DNA of 64,000 bases from assembly GCA_033032865.1 (NCBI GenBank), contig JAWHQI010000201.1:4217501-4281500 (forward strand). Reading direction: 5' to 3'. The notes under the pieces were generated by a model. It worked only from the letters and a program-made list of their open reading frames with translations. It ran no database searches and was not told where the DNA came from. This DNA comes from Dactylorhiza incarnata. Lineage: Eukaryota > Streptophyta > Magnoliopsida > Asparagales > Orchidaceae. Below are positions 9,756 to 20,110 of this stretch, piece after piece (within the stretch, counting starts at the first letter, position 1; every line of letters starts with the position of its first letter). Position numbers and translations under genes: made by a program.

Positions 9756-11349
9756 TGTTTATGGGGTGTCTACTTTATCACCTAGAGGGGGGGGGGGGGG
9801 GGTGAATAGGCTTTTCAAATTATATTGTACCCTTTTAGGTGTTCTTGATTCTTGATTAATAGATATGTATAGTAAAGAACAAACCACAGAAAACACACAA
9901 CGATCTATAGATGTTCCTCAAGACCGGGTGTCTTGAATAGTCCTCTCTCCCTCTGCGCCTACCCAGCAGTGTGCTGGGCTCAGCAAACGCCGCCAAAAAC
10001 TTCAGGCCCTCAAGACTTACACCACGAACCCGCAAGTCCCAATAGCCTAAGCCCGCAAGCCCCTACTGCCCCCGAGCTCGCAAGCTCGACACTCAGGCCC
10101 TCAAGCCTTACAAAACGGACCCGCAAGTCCCAACAGCCTAGGCCCGCAAGCCCCTACTGCCCCCGAGCCCGCAAGCTCGACAGATCGCACCCGCAAGTGC
10201 ACTGCCCTGGCCCTCAAGCCTCACAGCTCTCCAGCCCTCAAGATAGACAAATTGGCCCGCAAGCCTTACAAGAAAGTTAAAGTAATACAACCGTTCTTCT
10301 GCCTGATGAAGATCGATAACTTAGCCTGATGACGATTGGCTTCTTATGATTGAAGAAGATTCTTCTGATTCAGATCTTTGACATCACAGATCTTCTTCAA
10401 TCTCTACTTATTGCCTGATGTTGAACGACGACTCCTCAGTCAATGAAGATGACTGATTCTTTTGAGAATGCTTGAATCTCGTTCTCCTTCTTCTCCGCTG
10501 AATATGCTGTTCTATTGAAGAGCGGCGGGATTCTTTTTCTCGCATTGTTCTTTTTCTTGCACAACAAGCTTCTTATTTTTCTAGGGCAACACCGTTCCCT
10601 TTTATAGGATGGACAAGTCGTATAACAGTCACATACAATTTCCTTTACTATCAGACGCCCATCTTTCAAAGCATGCGCTGATTGGACAATCAGGCGGCGG
10701 CATTAATTGCTGACATCACGTCCGTAAGATTTGAATTCTGTCTTGAAGATATTTGCATTATTTCAACGACAAGCTATCTCTGACTATGTCGTCGCGATCT
10801 TCCTTCCTGCATTATGTCGTCGTGATCACATTGTTCTCTCAACGACATTCCTTCTTTACGACGATGTCTGTTCTTTCTCTATGACACGGTCACTTTGGTG
10901 AAGTCGACGATACTGCGCCTTCTTTGCGTTCGACGATCTTGCTTCTGCGCTCGACGAACACGCCAAATCTCAGCGGTCGTCAATCTTCCTTCTGAGCTCT
11001 ACGATCTTCCTTCTGCGTTCGTCGAATAGCATTCTGCGATCGATGAACTTGCCATCCTTCGTTCGACGATCGACATTCTTCGTTCGATGATCTTGCTATG
11101 TCTCAGCGATCGACGAACACGCTACTTCTCGGCGGTTGCTTTGCTCATCATCACAATGACAAACATACTTTGTCGACGACATCTCCTATCCTTCTCGACA
11201 ATATAGTACTTCGTGAAGTCGTTAAAGTACATGACATATTGTCGATCTCTGCAAGCATAAACTAGATGGAATGTTAAATACAACTTGCATTTATTATTGA
11301 GCTGAGCACTTCTTCAAATCAGGAACATTGCAGGGCACTGTTCCCAACA
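9756..11349 (-). repeat. 3' LTR of B
   Basis: On the minus strand it starts at 11349 (TGTTGGGAA) and ends at 9756. U3 (10755-11235) is full of words such as TTCGACGATCTT, CTCGACGAA and CTGCGTTCGTCGAA (11013-11026). The TATA box is TATAAAAG on the minus strand at about 10600-10606. R/U5 (9990-10265) has a second array, of CCCGCAAGC and CCCTCAAGCC words on the plus strand. A run of 16 G (9787-9802) is the expanded form of the TTCACCCCCC box. The Pro-rich open frame at 9933-10280 is made of that second array. Confidence 0.85.
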
Positions 11350-11365
11350 ATCTCCCCCTATTTGA
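11350..11365 (-). other. Polypurine tract of B
   Basis: On the minus strand the sequence AAATAGGGGGAGATTG directly precedes the LTR start TGTTGGGAA. Further runs of the type AAAGGGGGAGA occur at about 11728-11740. Several PPT-like runs near the 3' end are a known feature of Sireviruses. Confidence 0.85.
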
Positions 11366-11737
11366 AGAAGTCATAACCCACTCAATGATAAATGCCATTC
11401 ACATAATAGACTTTAACATTTGAGCAGATAAACATGTAATGATGACATTTCAACAAAAATTGAGTAAACACAGAATCTTGACTATTTCATAAGTAGTGCC
11501 AAATGTTTTCAAAAGTTTTGATATTTCTATTTTTAGCCCCTTAAGGTTTTAGCCATCTATTTCTCAGGTGCTCTTGTATCAGCATCGCCCTTTTCTTTCT
11601 TGCTACTGACTTCCTACTTCTTACCAGCTTGCTCTTTAGTGGGCTTATCATAGTATATAGGAGGAAGATTCATCGCTTCCCGGATAGTGTTTGAGGTCCA
11701 GATGGCATGCTGGCCTGTATCACTAATTTCTCCCCCT

Positions 11738-12649
11738 TTATGACTTCTTCAGATATCCCCCTTGGAGATTCTCCTCAGAGGCCAAAATCTTATTTTTTAG
11801 TATGTGAATTCCTCCTTCCAAGTAATTTTTGGTTTCAAGAAGGTGACTGTCTAGATCTTTATTGTGCTGATCTATGCAGTCTGTGATCTCAGTCTTGTGT
11901 TCAGTCATACTTTTGGTGGACGCAATGTAGGCCTTTTCTATGCTTTTGATAATCAATGATTGATTAGTCCCTAGGTTGGATAAACCCTTGTGAGAATGGG
12001 CAGTGAGTTCTTGTAGACTTTTCACATCATTTCTTAGGGTTGCTGTTTCAGCAGACAGTTCCCTTCTTAGATTACTGATAGCAGAAGTGACATAGCTTTC
12101 CAATTGTAATCTTTGCTCTTCCAGGAGCATCTTTATTTGAGATAAGAGTAAGGGCTCCTCTTGTCTATTCTCTGGAGATGAGTTCTCTAGTTCCTCTCCT
12201 TCATTCCCTTCCATTATTGGAGATAGAGATTTGCCTATTGGTGAGTAGCTTGGCTCACCCTCCTTCTCAGGACCTTGCTGATCATTGCCAGTTTCTCGGT
12301 TGTCCTCTTGCATTGCTGATTCAGAATAATAAGCATCCTCAGCCCCTATGATCTTATTGATCACTGCTTCTATTTGAGCAGGGAGCTTACTGTTCTTCTC
12401 CCCCTCAGTTTTAGCACTTCTTGGATCCGTTTCTGCAGATATCCTGGATCCTTGACTTAGATCAGAGGTCCGGAGGACAACATTCCTTGTTTCTGCAGCT
12501 GCCTCTGAGCCCGATGGAGGTGAGCTGTTTCCTGACTCACTTCCTTCAGACAAGCTCTCTCTCTTTCTCTTCGCGTCTTCCGCAGTTTTCAACTCCGTGG
12601 GGAGTTTAGTTAGAGTTTTCTCCCACCTTTCAAAGATTTTGATGTCCAT
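11738..12649 (-). CDS. B second gene, C-terminal coiled-coil part (unrecognised)
   Basis: An uninterrupted 303-residue frame starting at ATG. I do not recognise it as Gag, protease, integrase or RT. Residues about 1-40 are basic and mixed. Residues 40-165 are Ser/Glu-rich and probably disordered. Residues about 165-300 look like a long coiled coil with regular hydrophobic spacing (QIKMLLEEQRLQLESYV..., then repeated Leu/Ile spacing). The codon before its ATG is a TAG (12650-12652), and the frame upstream of that TAG continues the gene at 12650-13311. The two were probably one protein of about 520 residues, with this half as dimerising tail. It has stayed open for over 900 bases while its neighbours decayed. 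Confidence 0.6.
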   Translation of the reverse strand: MDIKIFERWEKTLTKLPTELKTAEDAKRKRESLSEGSESGNSSPPSGSEAAAETRNVVLRTSDLSQGSRISAETDPRSAKTEGEKNSKLPAQIEAVINKIIGAEDAYYSESAMQEDNRETGNDQQGPEKEGEPSYSPIGKSLSPIMEGNEGEELENSSPENRQEEPLLLSQIKMLLEEQRLQLESYVTSAISNLRRELSAETATLRNDVKSLQELTAHSHKGLSNLGTNQSLIIKSIEKAYIASTKSMTEHKTEITDCIDQHNKDLDSHLLETKNYLEGGIHILKNKILASEENLQGGYLKKS

Positions 12650-13311
12650 CTATTTCATGTGATGTATTTTTACTCCATACCTTTTGTTGAAGTTTTCATG
12701 GTAGGATTGCAGGAGGTATAATGATAAAATTCTTCCAAGATTTGGAGCTTGACAGCTTTCTTGTATCCTCTTGAAGATATGCTGACCCTAGTTGGTCCTT
12801 TTACTAAGGATTATCCTTGCCATTATTTCGAACATAGGCTTGGATATTCTATCATACGATCCAACCTTGCAGAGAAGAGCTTTACCTACTATGTCGGCCA
12901 TCAGTTTTACTTGTTGATTAAGGTTCTTCCTTTCCATGGACCCATAGGTCTTGCTAGAATGCTCGCACCATGCCAGAGCCTTGTAAGGTCTTCTTGGGTG
13001 ACCTCTTCATCGGCTTCCCCCTTTGCGTAAGTTTGCAACTGAAGTGCCCTAGCCAATCTTTTAGGATTTACTTTGACCTTTGTCCCGTTGATTAAGCTAT
13101 TCACAGATGTTCCTTTTGAGTTACCTTTGGCATTTGAGTAGAATTCCATCACTTCTCTTTTGAGAACCACTATTGGTTCGGAGAGAACAAATTCCAGGCC
13201 GACGATGTCTAATAGCTTAATGGCATCTTGAATTCCTTCTGGTCCTTCCTTGAAGCCATTCCTTACCACCTCACTTCCTTCAAAAAAGGATCCTGCCTTC
13301 CTTGGCGCCAT
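12650..13311 (-). pseudogene. B second gene, N-terminal part: plant 'putative transposon protein' type domain
   Basis: The frame opens at an ATG (13311) with MAPRKAGSFFEG, then LKREVMEFYSNAKGN, a short NGTKVKVNP strand and RLARALQLQ. This arrangement is like the PF20167 family (putative plant transposon protein), which is found inside many plant retroelements and has no proven function. The frame stops at 12907. The sense continues one frame over (MADIVGKALLCKVGS..., ..GQHIFKRIQE.., ..YHENFNKRYGVK) down to a TAG at 12650, so one frameshift and one stop split it from the coiled-coil half. A TATA box about 120 bases upstream (13433-13442) suggests its own promoter. The family call comes from memory of the domain's style, with moderate certainty. 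Confidence 0.55.
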
Positions 13312-13432
13312 CTTTTGTTTGATTCAGGAGAGCTTCAGTGCCGTCGACCTATTTACTCTTGGAAGGGCGTAGAGAACACGACGGTTTTTTAGGGCTTATG
13401 TAGAGAGTGTTTTAACCTTAAGACATTTGATC

Positions 13433-13442
13433 TTATTTATAG
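13433..13442 (-). promoter_or_regulatory. TATA box upstream of the second gene of B
   Basis: On the minus strand CTATAAATAA lies about 120 bases before the ATG at 13311. It is inside the element, far from the LTR promoter at about 16475. If real, the second gene is transcribed separately from gag. Confidence 0.5.
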
Positions 13443-13859
13443 TATCCGAGTTGGAAGTTGAAGTGTCATTTGTTAAATGTCTGACTAATTCGGGTTTAGC
13501 TGTAATGATTGAGCTTAGACCTAATTGAGAGACCGCTGATGATTAGATGTCGTCGTGATGCAGATCTTCCGACGATACCAATCATCATTTCGAATATATT
13601 ACTTTTACAATATTAGATGAAGATGAGTTTATGTGTTAAACATTACCATGGTTACCTTCACCTTAGCCTCTAAGTCTCCTTGAGCTAGTGGCTCCCCCTC
13701 GATGGAATGTCCACTTATCTTTACTTCTCGCCCCCCCTAGATTAGTGCACCTTGGTATGTGGTAAGCTTTTCTTAGTTCAGAGCTGAGCCTGGAGCACTT
13801 ACTGTCCATTAGCCTTGTTTGCTTTGTAATGGCTAAATGGACTACCCTGCAAGACAGAT
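13443..13859. other. Spacer between gag and the second gene of B
   Basis: About 400 bases without an open frame. It includes ordinary AT-rich DNA, a GTCGTCGTGATG-type word near 13547 resembling the LTR words, and CT-rich stretches (13680-13735). It would hold the upstream part of the second gene's promoter. Nothing else recognised. Confidence 0.5.
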
Positions 13860-15545
13860 TTAATATCCCTTAGGAACCCAAGGTGACTTGGGCCCTAGGT
13901 TCTTGTTAGCATAATAGGGAATCCCTCTACTCACCGCAGCCAGTCCAGGAGGTCTCTCCTTTGCATTAAGCACACTAGGGTTGTGCCAACAGTCGATGGC
14001 AAAGTGTCCCACTTTGTAACAACACCAACATTCATGGATGTTGTACCTTCTTTTCTGAACAATTTTTGAAGTCTGTTCAGTAGAGAAGGCAGCAACATTC
14101 TTCCTATCTCTCTCAGCCAAGAGCCGACTAGCTACTCCAGTATCACTGTTTCTTCTTGACTTTATCTGTTTGTCAGCAACAAAAGTCAGCTTAGTGGCTG
14201 ACAGGGTGTTGATGGCGTCAAATATGTTCAAGTGAGAATTGATCATACTGGGGCTACTGGTCTGCCTCTTATCTGGAAGAGATTGAGAAAATGTTATACC
14301 TTTATCCTTGAGAGTGGGGGCTAGGACACCAAATACAAATGGTCCATGATGGGCCATTTGAATTTCTTCATGGGGAGCCTTTAACGCACTCATCCCCATG
14401 CCCTTTCTCATACCATAGTCAGAAGCATTTTCATGACTAGTGGAGCGTCCATTCATCCAGTGACCATGGACACTGTCCTGATCATACATATTTGAGGGGA
14501 GCACTACCTTCTGAAAGGTGGTATGAGGCTTTGCTTTAGTTTTGCCCCTTTTTCCATTTCCATCATCTGTTGCCCCTTCATTGTAACCTAATCCCCTCCT
14601 ATTTTTATAGGATGAGAAGGTGTCAATGATGGGCAGAACAGTTTTGGGCTTAGAGAATTGAGCTACCAAGCTTCTTTCCTTGAGAAGATCACTCTCAAGT
14701 TTCTTGATAGGTTCTTCCCTTTGGCTTCTCTCATCATAAAGTTTTTCTATGATTTTCTTGAGCTCATGTGGATTGGTGTCCTTACAGTAGGACATACCCA
14801 GTTCCCCATCTAACTCAACCTTATAAGGCTTGAGTGATTCTAGCTCCCTAACTTGTTTCTTAGCAACCCTCTTGCTCTTTCTCAGAGCTTCCAGGAGGTC
14901 ACCAAACTGTTCTAATAGATCAGCATGGTTCTTATTGTTGCATGATGAGCAGTCTTCTGCATCATCTTCAGAAGATAAACAATTTCCTGATGCACTCTTG
15001 GTCTTCTTAAATGAAGCAGGTAATAGAGGTGTGTAAGTGGTGCATACCTGGTCATGCTGCGATTCATCATTATCTTCTTCATCTGATAGAGCCATCAACC
15101 CATGAACCTCTTCATCCTTAGAATCACAGTCTGTAGGAGATAGGGGAGCTCTTATCCTTTCTCCTACTCCAGAGCATTCATCATCTTCTGATTCACTATC
15201 TGAAGTAGTGAGTGGTGCTCTGATGCATACCTCTTCTTGAGAGGTCTCTTCTTCAAAATCTTCCTCTGACCCTTCCATGAGGACTTCTAAGAAGTCCCAC
15301 ATGTCCTTTGCTGTTGTGAAACGACTCAGCTTCTGGTGTGTTGCCAGATCTACTGCACCAGTTAGAATGCTTCTTGCTTCTTTGTCCAATCTGGCAAAAA
15401 GAGTCTCATCTTTTAACATTGTCATGAAGGGACCTTTTTGAACAATCAAAAACATTCTTGGATCCATTGCCTCCATGAATATTCCTGCTCTAACTTTCCA
15501 AATGGCAAAGTTCTCCCTGGAGCAGATAGCTATTCTTGACTCCAT
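13860..15545 (-). CDS. gag: Gag of element B, shortened capsid domain, CCHC knuckle
   Basis: I start the gene at the ATG at 15545; the frame is open up to the primer site, but without an earlier ATG. About 561 residues. The start, MESRIAICSRENFAIWKVRAGIFMEAMDPR, is a copia Gag N-terminus. The capsid domain then jumps from DMWDFLEVLMEGSEED straight into acidic repeats (residues about 110-185), so the second half of UBN2 is deleted in frame. A coiled coil follows (about 205-310), then a stretch shared with A1 (APHEEIQMAHHGPFVFG), and a CCHC knuckle, CWCCYKVGHFAIDC, at about 506-519. The end, SPWVPKGY, is the usual junction to protease, but a stop follows and no pol. It is a long intact frame, so B may have kept Gag under selection. 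Confidence 0.8.
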   Translation of the reverse strand: MESRIAICSRENFAIWKVRAGIFMEAMDPRMFLIVQKGPFMTMLKDETLFARLDKEARSILTGAVDLATHQKLSRFTTAKDMWDFLEVLMEGSEEDFEEETSQEEVCIRAPLTTSDSESEDDECSGVGERIRAPLSPTDCDSKDEEVHGLMALSDEEDNDESQHDQVCTTYTPLLPASFKKTKSASGNCLSSEDDAEDCSSCNNKNHADLLEQFGDLLEALRKSKRVAKKQVRELESLKPYKVELDGELGMSYCKDTNPHELKKIIEKLYDERSQREEPIKKLESDLLKERSLVAQFSKPKTVLPIIDTFSSYKNRRGLGYNEGATDDGNGKRGKTKAKPHTTFQKVVLPSNMYDQDSVHGHWMNGRSTSHENASDYGMRKGMGMSALKAPHEEIQMAHHGPFVFGVLAPTLKDKGITFSQSLPDKRQTSSPSMINSHLNIFDAINTLSATKLTFVADKQIKSRRNSDTGVASRLLAERDRKNVAAFSTEQTSKIVQKRRYNIHECWCCYKVGHFAIDCWHNPSVLNAKERPPGLAAVSRGIPYYANKNLGPKSPWVPKGY

Positions 15546-15612
15546 AGCTATGATAGTAGGACACCCAATGGCAGATCTGTTCAAGCTGTTAAGCTTTTCT
15601 TTGAACAACCTC

Positions 15613-15624
15613 GCTTTGATACCA
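15613..15624 (-). other. Primer-binding site of B
   Basis: On the minus strand TGGTATCAAAGC, five bases after the LTR end CCATAAACA. It matches initiator methionine tRNA with the AAAGC variant also used by element F. Confidence 0.85.
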
Positions 15625-15629
15625 CTTGT

Positions 15630-17220
15630 TGTTTATGGGGTGTCTACTTTATCACCTAGAGGGGGGGGGGGGGGTGAATAGGTTTTTCAAATTATATTGT
15701 CCCCTTTTAGGTGTTCTTGATTCTTGATTAATAGATATGTATAGTAAAGAACAAACCACAGAAAACACACAACGATCTATAGAGGTTCCTCAAGACCGGG
15801 TGTCTTGATTAGTCCTCTCTCCATCTGCGCCTACCCAGCAGTGTGCTGGGCTCAGCAAACGGCGCCAAAAAATTCAGGCCCTCAAGACTTACACCACGGA
15901 CCCGCAAGTCCCAACAGCCTAGGCCCGCAAGCCAATACTGCCCCCGAGCCCGCAAGCTCGACATTCAGGCCCTCAAGCCCTACAAAACGGACCCGCAAGT
16001 CCCAACAGCCTAGGCCCGCAAGCCCTACTGCCCCCGAGCCCACAAGCTCGACAGATTGCACCCGCAAGTGCACTACCCTGGCCCTCAAGCCTCACAGCTC
16101 TCCATCCCTCAAGCTAGACAAATTGGCCCGCAAGCCTTACAAGAAAGTTACAGTAATACAAGCGTTCTTTTGCTTGATGAAGATCGACAACTTAGCCTGA
16201 TGACGATTGGCTTCTTATGATTGAAGAAGATTCTTCTGATTCAGATCTTTGACACCGCAAATCTTCTTCAATCTCTACTTATTGCCTGATGTTGATTGGC
16301 GACTCCTCAGTCAATGAAGATGACTGATTCTTTTGAGAACGCTTGAATCTCGTTCTCCTTCTTCTCCGCTGAATATGCCATTCTATTGAAGAGCGGCGGG
16401 ATTCTTTTTCTCGTATTGTTTTTTTTCTTGCACAGCAAACTTCTTATTTTTCAAGGGCAACACTGTTCCCTTTTATAGGATGGACAAGCCGTATAACGGT
16501 CACATATAATTTCCTTTACTGTCAGACGCCCATCTTTCAAAGCATGCGCTGATTGGACAATCAGGCGGCGGCATTAATTGCTGACATCACGTCCGTAAGA
16601 TTTGAATTCTGTCTTGAAGATATTTGCATTATTTCAACGACAAGCTATCTCTGACTATGTCGTCGCGATCTTCCTTCCTACATTATGTCATCGTGATCGC
16701 ATTGTTCTATCGACGACATGCCTTCTTTACGACGATGTCTGTTCTTTCTCGACGACACAGTCACTTTGGTGAAGTCGACGATACTGTGTTTTCTTTGCGT
16801 TCGACGATCTTGCTTCTGCGCTCGATGAACACGCCAAATCTCAGCGGTCGTCAATCTTCCTTCTGAGCTCAACGATCTTCCTTCTGCGTTCGATGAATAA
16901 CATTCTGCGATCGACGAACTTGCCATCCTTCGTTCGACGATTGGCATTCTTCGTTCGACGATCTTGCTATGTCTCAGCGATCGACGAACACGCTACCTCT
17001 CGCCGGTTGCTTTGCTCATCATTACGACGACAAGCATACTTTGTATACGACATCTCCTATCCTTCTCGACGATATAGTACTTCGTGAAGTCATTAAAGTA
17101 CATGACATATTGTCGATCTTTGCAAGCATAAACTAGATGGAATGTTAAATACAACTTGCATTTATTATTGAGCTGAGCACTTCTTCAAATCAGGAACATT
17201 GTAGGGAACTATTCCCAACA
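15630..17220 (-). repeat. 5' LTR of B
   Basis: Same organisation as the left copy. The U3 array is at about 16636-17105 and includes CTGCGATCGACGAA at 16905-16918. The TATA box (TATAAAAG, minus strand) is at about 16470-16477. The R/U5 array of CCCGCAAGC words is at 15880-16135. A run of 14 G (15661-15674) corresponds to 16 G in the other LTR, so the homopolymer length varies. Differences between the two LTRs are mostly C/T and G/A, many at CpG. Confidence 0.85.
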
Positions 17221-18150
17221 GCTACCGCTACGCGGTAGCTTACGAAACCAGATCCATAAGTAGACTTTTTTGGACGTCCGATCTTCTTAGATCTTGATCT
17301 AAGGGCGCAGGTTAGTGCGCCCGAAAGCCTTAAAATGGGCAGAGAGGTTCCCTTCTCTTATTCTCAAGTATTTTGTGATTTTGGGGGCTAAGGTGAGAGG
17401 GAGAGCTTGGAGGAAGATGGAGAGCAAGATCCGGCATTGTTGGAGCTTCGGAGCTTCGGAGCTCCGTTCGTCGATCCGAGACCGGCTTTGCGGAGAGGGT
17501 TCAAAGGCGCTCATTTCTATCCATGATTTTCAACCTATCCATGGCGAGGAAGAGATTTCAAACGGTAATGACATCTATCCTCCCGGTTTTAGGATGCGTG
17601 CATGACATCTCTTGTTTTGCCTTCTCTTTTTCTGAAATTTTGGCACTGGATCTCTCAAATGAGAGGGGTTTGGGTCGCCTTGGTTCAAGAGGAACCATCG
17701 GGCTGATTGAGTCCGTCCCGGCATGATTTTGCATTATAGATCCGCCCTGTTAGCAGATTAGGCATTGTGGGTGAAGCCAAAATCGCGACCGGTGGTCCGA
17801 TTCGGTCATGTTGCTTAATGTGCATTTTAGGGATTTCGCTAGAAATCAGATTACGGTGAAAATGCCATTGTGATGCCGTTTTATGTTTCGTGTGAGAATG
17901 AACGTTGGCTTGGGGCAGGAAATATTGTGCATGGTGAATGGCTTGTGATGCTGTTTATTTGTGAAGGCGTGTCTTTGTCTTTGTGGTCGCCTGGCTAGCC
18001 CGTGAATGTTGAAATTCATGCATGGAGAGTGGCCCGGCAAGACAAGTCCCCTTTTGTGATAACTGACGAGAATTTCTGTGCTGGTGGACAAGCCTGATGG
18101 CTTTGTGGGCCATGTGCGGGTGGGGTCTAGGAAAGAGTTCTTAGCTTCGG
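17221..18150 (+). repeat. E1 3' LTR, second part (truncated)
   Basis: It continues the E1 LTR after element B. It opens with the dyad GCTACCGC-TAC-GCGGTAGC (17221-17239), whose first five bases are the B target duplication. Its content matches other Tekay LTRs in style: a purine-rich leader (17395-17420), then a stretch like the one at 41880-41950 in E2. The LTR does not reach a TTACA end. It stops at a junction at 18151-18173. The small open frames at 17299-17726 are not convincing genes. Confidence 0.6.
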
Positions 18151-18173
18151 TTGTGCAAACACATTCATCTTTT
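18151..18173 (+). other. E1/C breakpoint with 23-base duplicated filler
   Basis: TTGTGCAAACACATTCATCT plus TTT at 18151-18173 is repeated exactly at 18296-18318 inside element C. The undisturbed copy of C at 25500-25520 lacks it there, so the first copy is extra. The join to C uses CTTTT, present on both sides. Confidence 0.75.
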
Positions 18174-19527
18174 GGCCCTTAACAAAAATATGAAATAAAA
18201 AGCTAAAGATAACTCCACCAAGCACTACTCACCCTCCTGATAAGTCTTAATGAGCATTGTGAGGTTGAGCACCTTAGAAAGAATTGTAAAGTGTCTTGTG
18301 CAAACACATTCATCTTTTATCACTTCTATTTGTTCACCGGATCACTAAAAATAAAATTTTATAATAAAAATGCTTATGTGATCCCCAAGCAATACTCCAC
18401 TCCCTGATAAGTCTTAATGAGCATTGTGTGGGCGAAGCACCTTGGTAGTTGTACGTATGTTATGTGCTTTGAAATTTTATTCTAGATGTGATGTGTGAAA
18501 GTAATTCTATGATTACAATCTTAACGTTGTTGTTACTATTTCACTACATATGTCATTGTGTTTTGATTATTTCACTTGCATACTTTTATCAAAACACCTT
18601 TTGCACACATCATTGATTTTCATAAAACTTCAACTCATGAGAATTGGATCCTAATGAAAAATTACATAATTATCTAAAACCTTAAGTAAAAGCACTAGAT
18701 TGCAATGCATGATTTCTACAATGTTTTCTGTATTTGAAATATGAATTGGGTACATTGTAGTTCTAATCTTTTTGAATATGTTGATTCATGCTTGCCTATT
18801 TGTTATGAAAATTTTCAAAGTTAAAATGCTCAAACGTGAAAAGTCTAGACATATTGTTGGAATGGTAAACTATAACAAAAATACTACTCATAATTATTTT
18901 GTTTTTCCGCATTTCTCTATTTAATCATGTATCCTTATATCACGTGTTCTCATGCTTATCTTTAAGGATTTGTCTTTCACTTGTACTTGTCAAACAATAT
19001 TGCATCTCTTTTTACAAGTGGTACAAACATGTAATATTCTTCTTAAAAATTATTTTGAAAAACAAGTGGTAGAATTCTTTTGGTAAAATCATGGAATGTT
19101 GTTCTTTCACGCTTATCATATATTGTTTCCGCTGTGCTACTCTCTCCCTTAGCTCGATCATGACTTACTTTATGTTTACACAAAACTCTTATTCCTCTCT
19201 TAGTTATGTCCCAACTTTTGTCTTCTTTATTCGAGTTTTGTTTCACTCCACCCTCTTTTGCTAATAACAAAGGGGGAGAATAAAATGCTAAATCATATTG
19301 ATTAATGAAGTAGGATTCACTAGATTAAGGGGGAGCATGTATCTAGTTTATGGGAGTATACACTAAGGTGGAGCATCTTTGTAGGGGGAGCACAATGTTC
19401 AATGAACAATAATTCCTATCATTATCTTATAATTGCTGTGTGTCATATACCTTTATAAAAACACAAATTCTTTATCTAGGAATCTGATTTATCCCTATTG
19501 GATTTGTTATTATCAAAAGGGGGAGAT
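18169..19527 (+). mobile_element. Copia C, upstream partial copy: 3' internal region
   Basis: This non-coding stretch is near-identical to 25514-26695 plus 36339-36511, the 3' internal end of the full copy of C. It ends in PPT-like runs: AGGGGGAGAA (19271), AAGGGGGAGC (19327), AGGGGGAGCA (19384) and the true PPT AAAAGGGGGAGAT (19515-19527) directly before the LTR. An old internal duplication (CTGATAAGTCTTAATGAGCA at about 18238 and 18409) is present in both copies. No gene. Confidence 0.85.
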
Positions 19528-19734
19528 TGTTGGAACACGGTTTTCCGCATCCCTTTGATTTGAGAATAACAAATCCTACTTGTATTTGATCTTGTTGCTA
19601 TTGTGTTTTTAGCATGCAGGTTTGGACAGTTATGACACCAGGTTGCTGAAACAATGGTCTGCCACTAACCACAAGCTGAAGGATTGAAAGCTTTTTAACG
19701 CCAGGCGTTAAGCTTAACGCTGGGAGTTAACACA

Positions 19735-20110
19735 AAATGAAAGCTGCGTTCGACGAAATGAAAGCTGCGTTCGAAGAACAGAAAGCTGCGTTCAACGAAC
19801 TGGCGGTCGACGAAATGAAAGCTGCGTTCGACAAATAGAAAGCCGCGTTCGACAAACTGGTGATCGACGAAATGAAACCGCTGAGAACGGAAGTTGTGTT
19901 TGATGAAATGAAAGCTGCGGTCGATGAACTGAAAGCTGCATTCGACGAACTGGCGATCGACGAAATGAAACCGCTGAGAACGGAAGCTGCATTCGACGAA
20001 ATGGAAACTGCGTTCGACGATCTGGCGTTCGACCAAATTGTGTACGACGAAATGAGAAGCCCGTTCGACGAAATGCGTTCGACGAAAATTTCATTCGACG
20101 AAATGGAGGT
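19735..20110 (+). repeat. U3 array of GCTGCGTTCGACGAAATGAAA words (C LTR)
   Basis: A 21-base word and its variants repeat over about 375 bases. The shared core is the dyad TTCG-A-CGAA. The exact 14-mer CTGCGTTCGACGAA is at 19745-19758. Unit lengths are mostly multiples of three, so long frames open on both strands. These are not genes. Confidence 0.9.

Larger units (their letters stand above)
9756..17220 (-). mobile_element. Non-autonomous copia element B (complete, no pol)
   Basis: The two LTRs (9756-11349 and 15630-17220) look about 95% alike by eye and have proper ends (minus strand TGTTGGGAA ... CCATAAACA). The primer site lies beside the right LTR and the polypurine tract beside the left, so the element reads right to left. 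GCTAC is found at 17221-17225 and again at 9748-9752, the latter separated from the LTR by three extra bases (TAT). I take it as a 5-base target duplication with a small end addition. Inside are a gag gene and a second, non-standard gene. Protease, integrase and RT are absent, so B must depend on a partner, plausibly an A1/A2-like element, since the Gags are related. Confidence 0.85.

Noticed and set aside
9933..10280. A 115-residue Pro/Ser-rich frame, repeated at 15805-16200
   Set aside because: It is the R/U5 array of CCCGCAAGC words read in one frame, antisense to element B. The two LTR copies differ without coding constraint.
11738..13311. Host gene standing free between two repeats
   Set aside because: It lies between the PPT and gag of a complete element with matching LTRs and reads in the element's direction. 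It is cargo or an element gene, though its ultimate origin may be host.
17299..17726. Overlapping frames of 67-96 codons in the E1 LTR remnant
   Set aside because: Position and sequence style match the leader part of Tekay LTRs; no domain, no conserved start.
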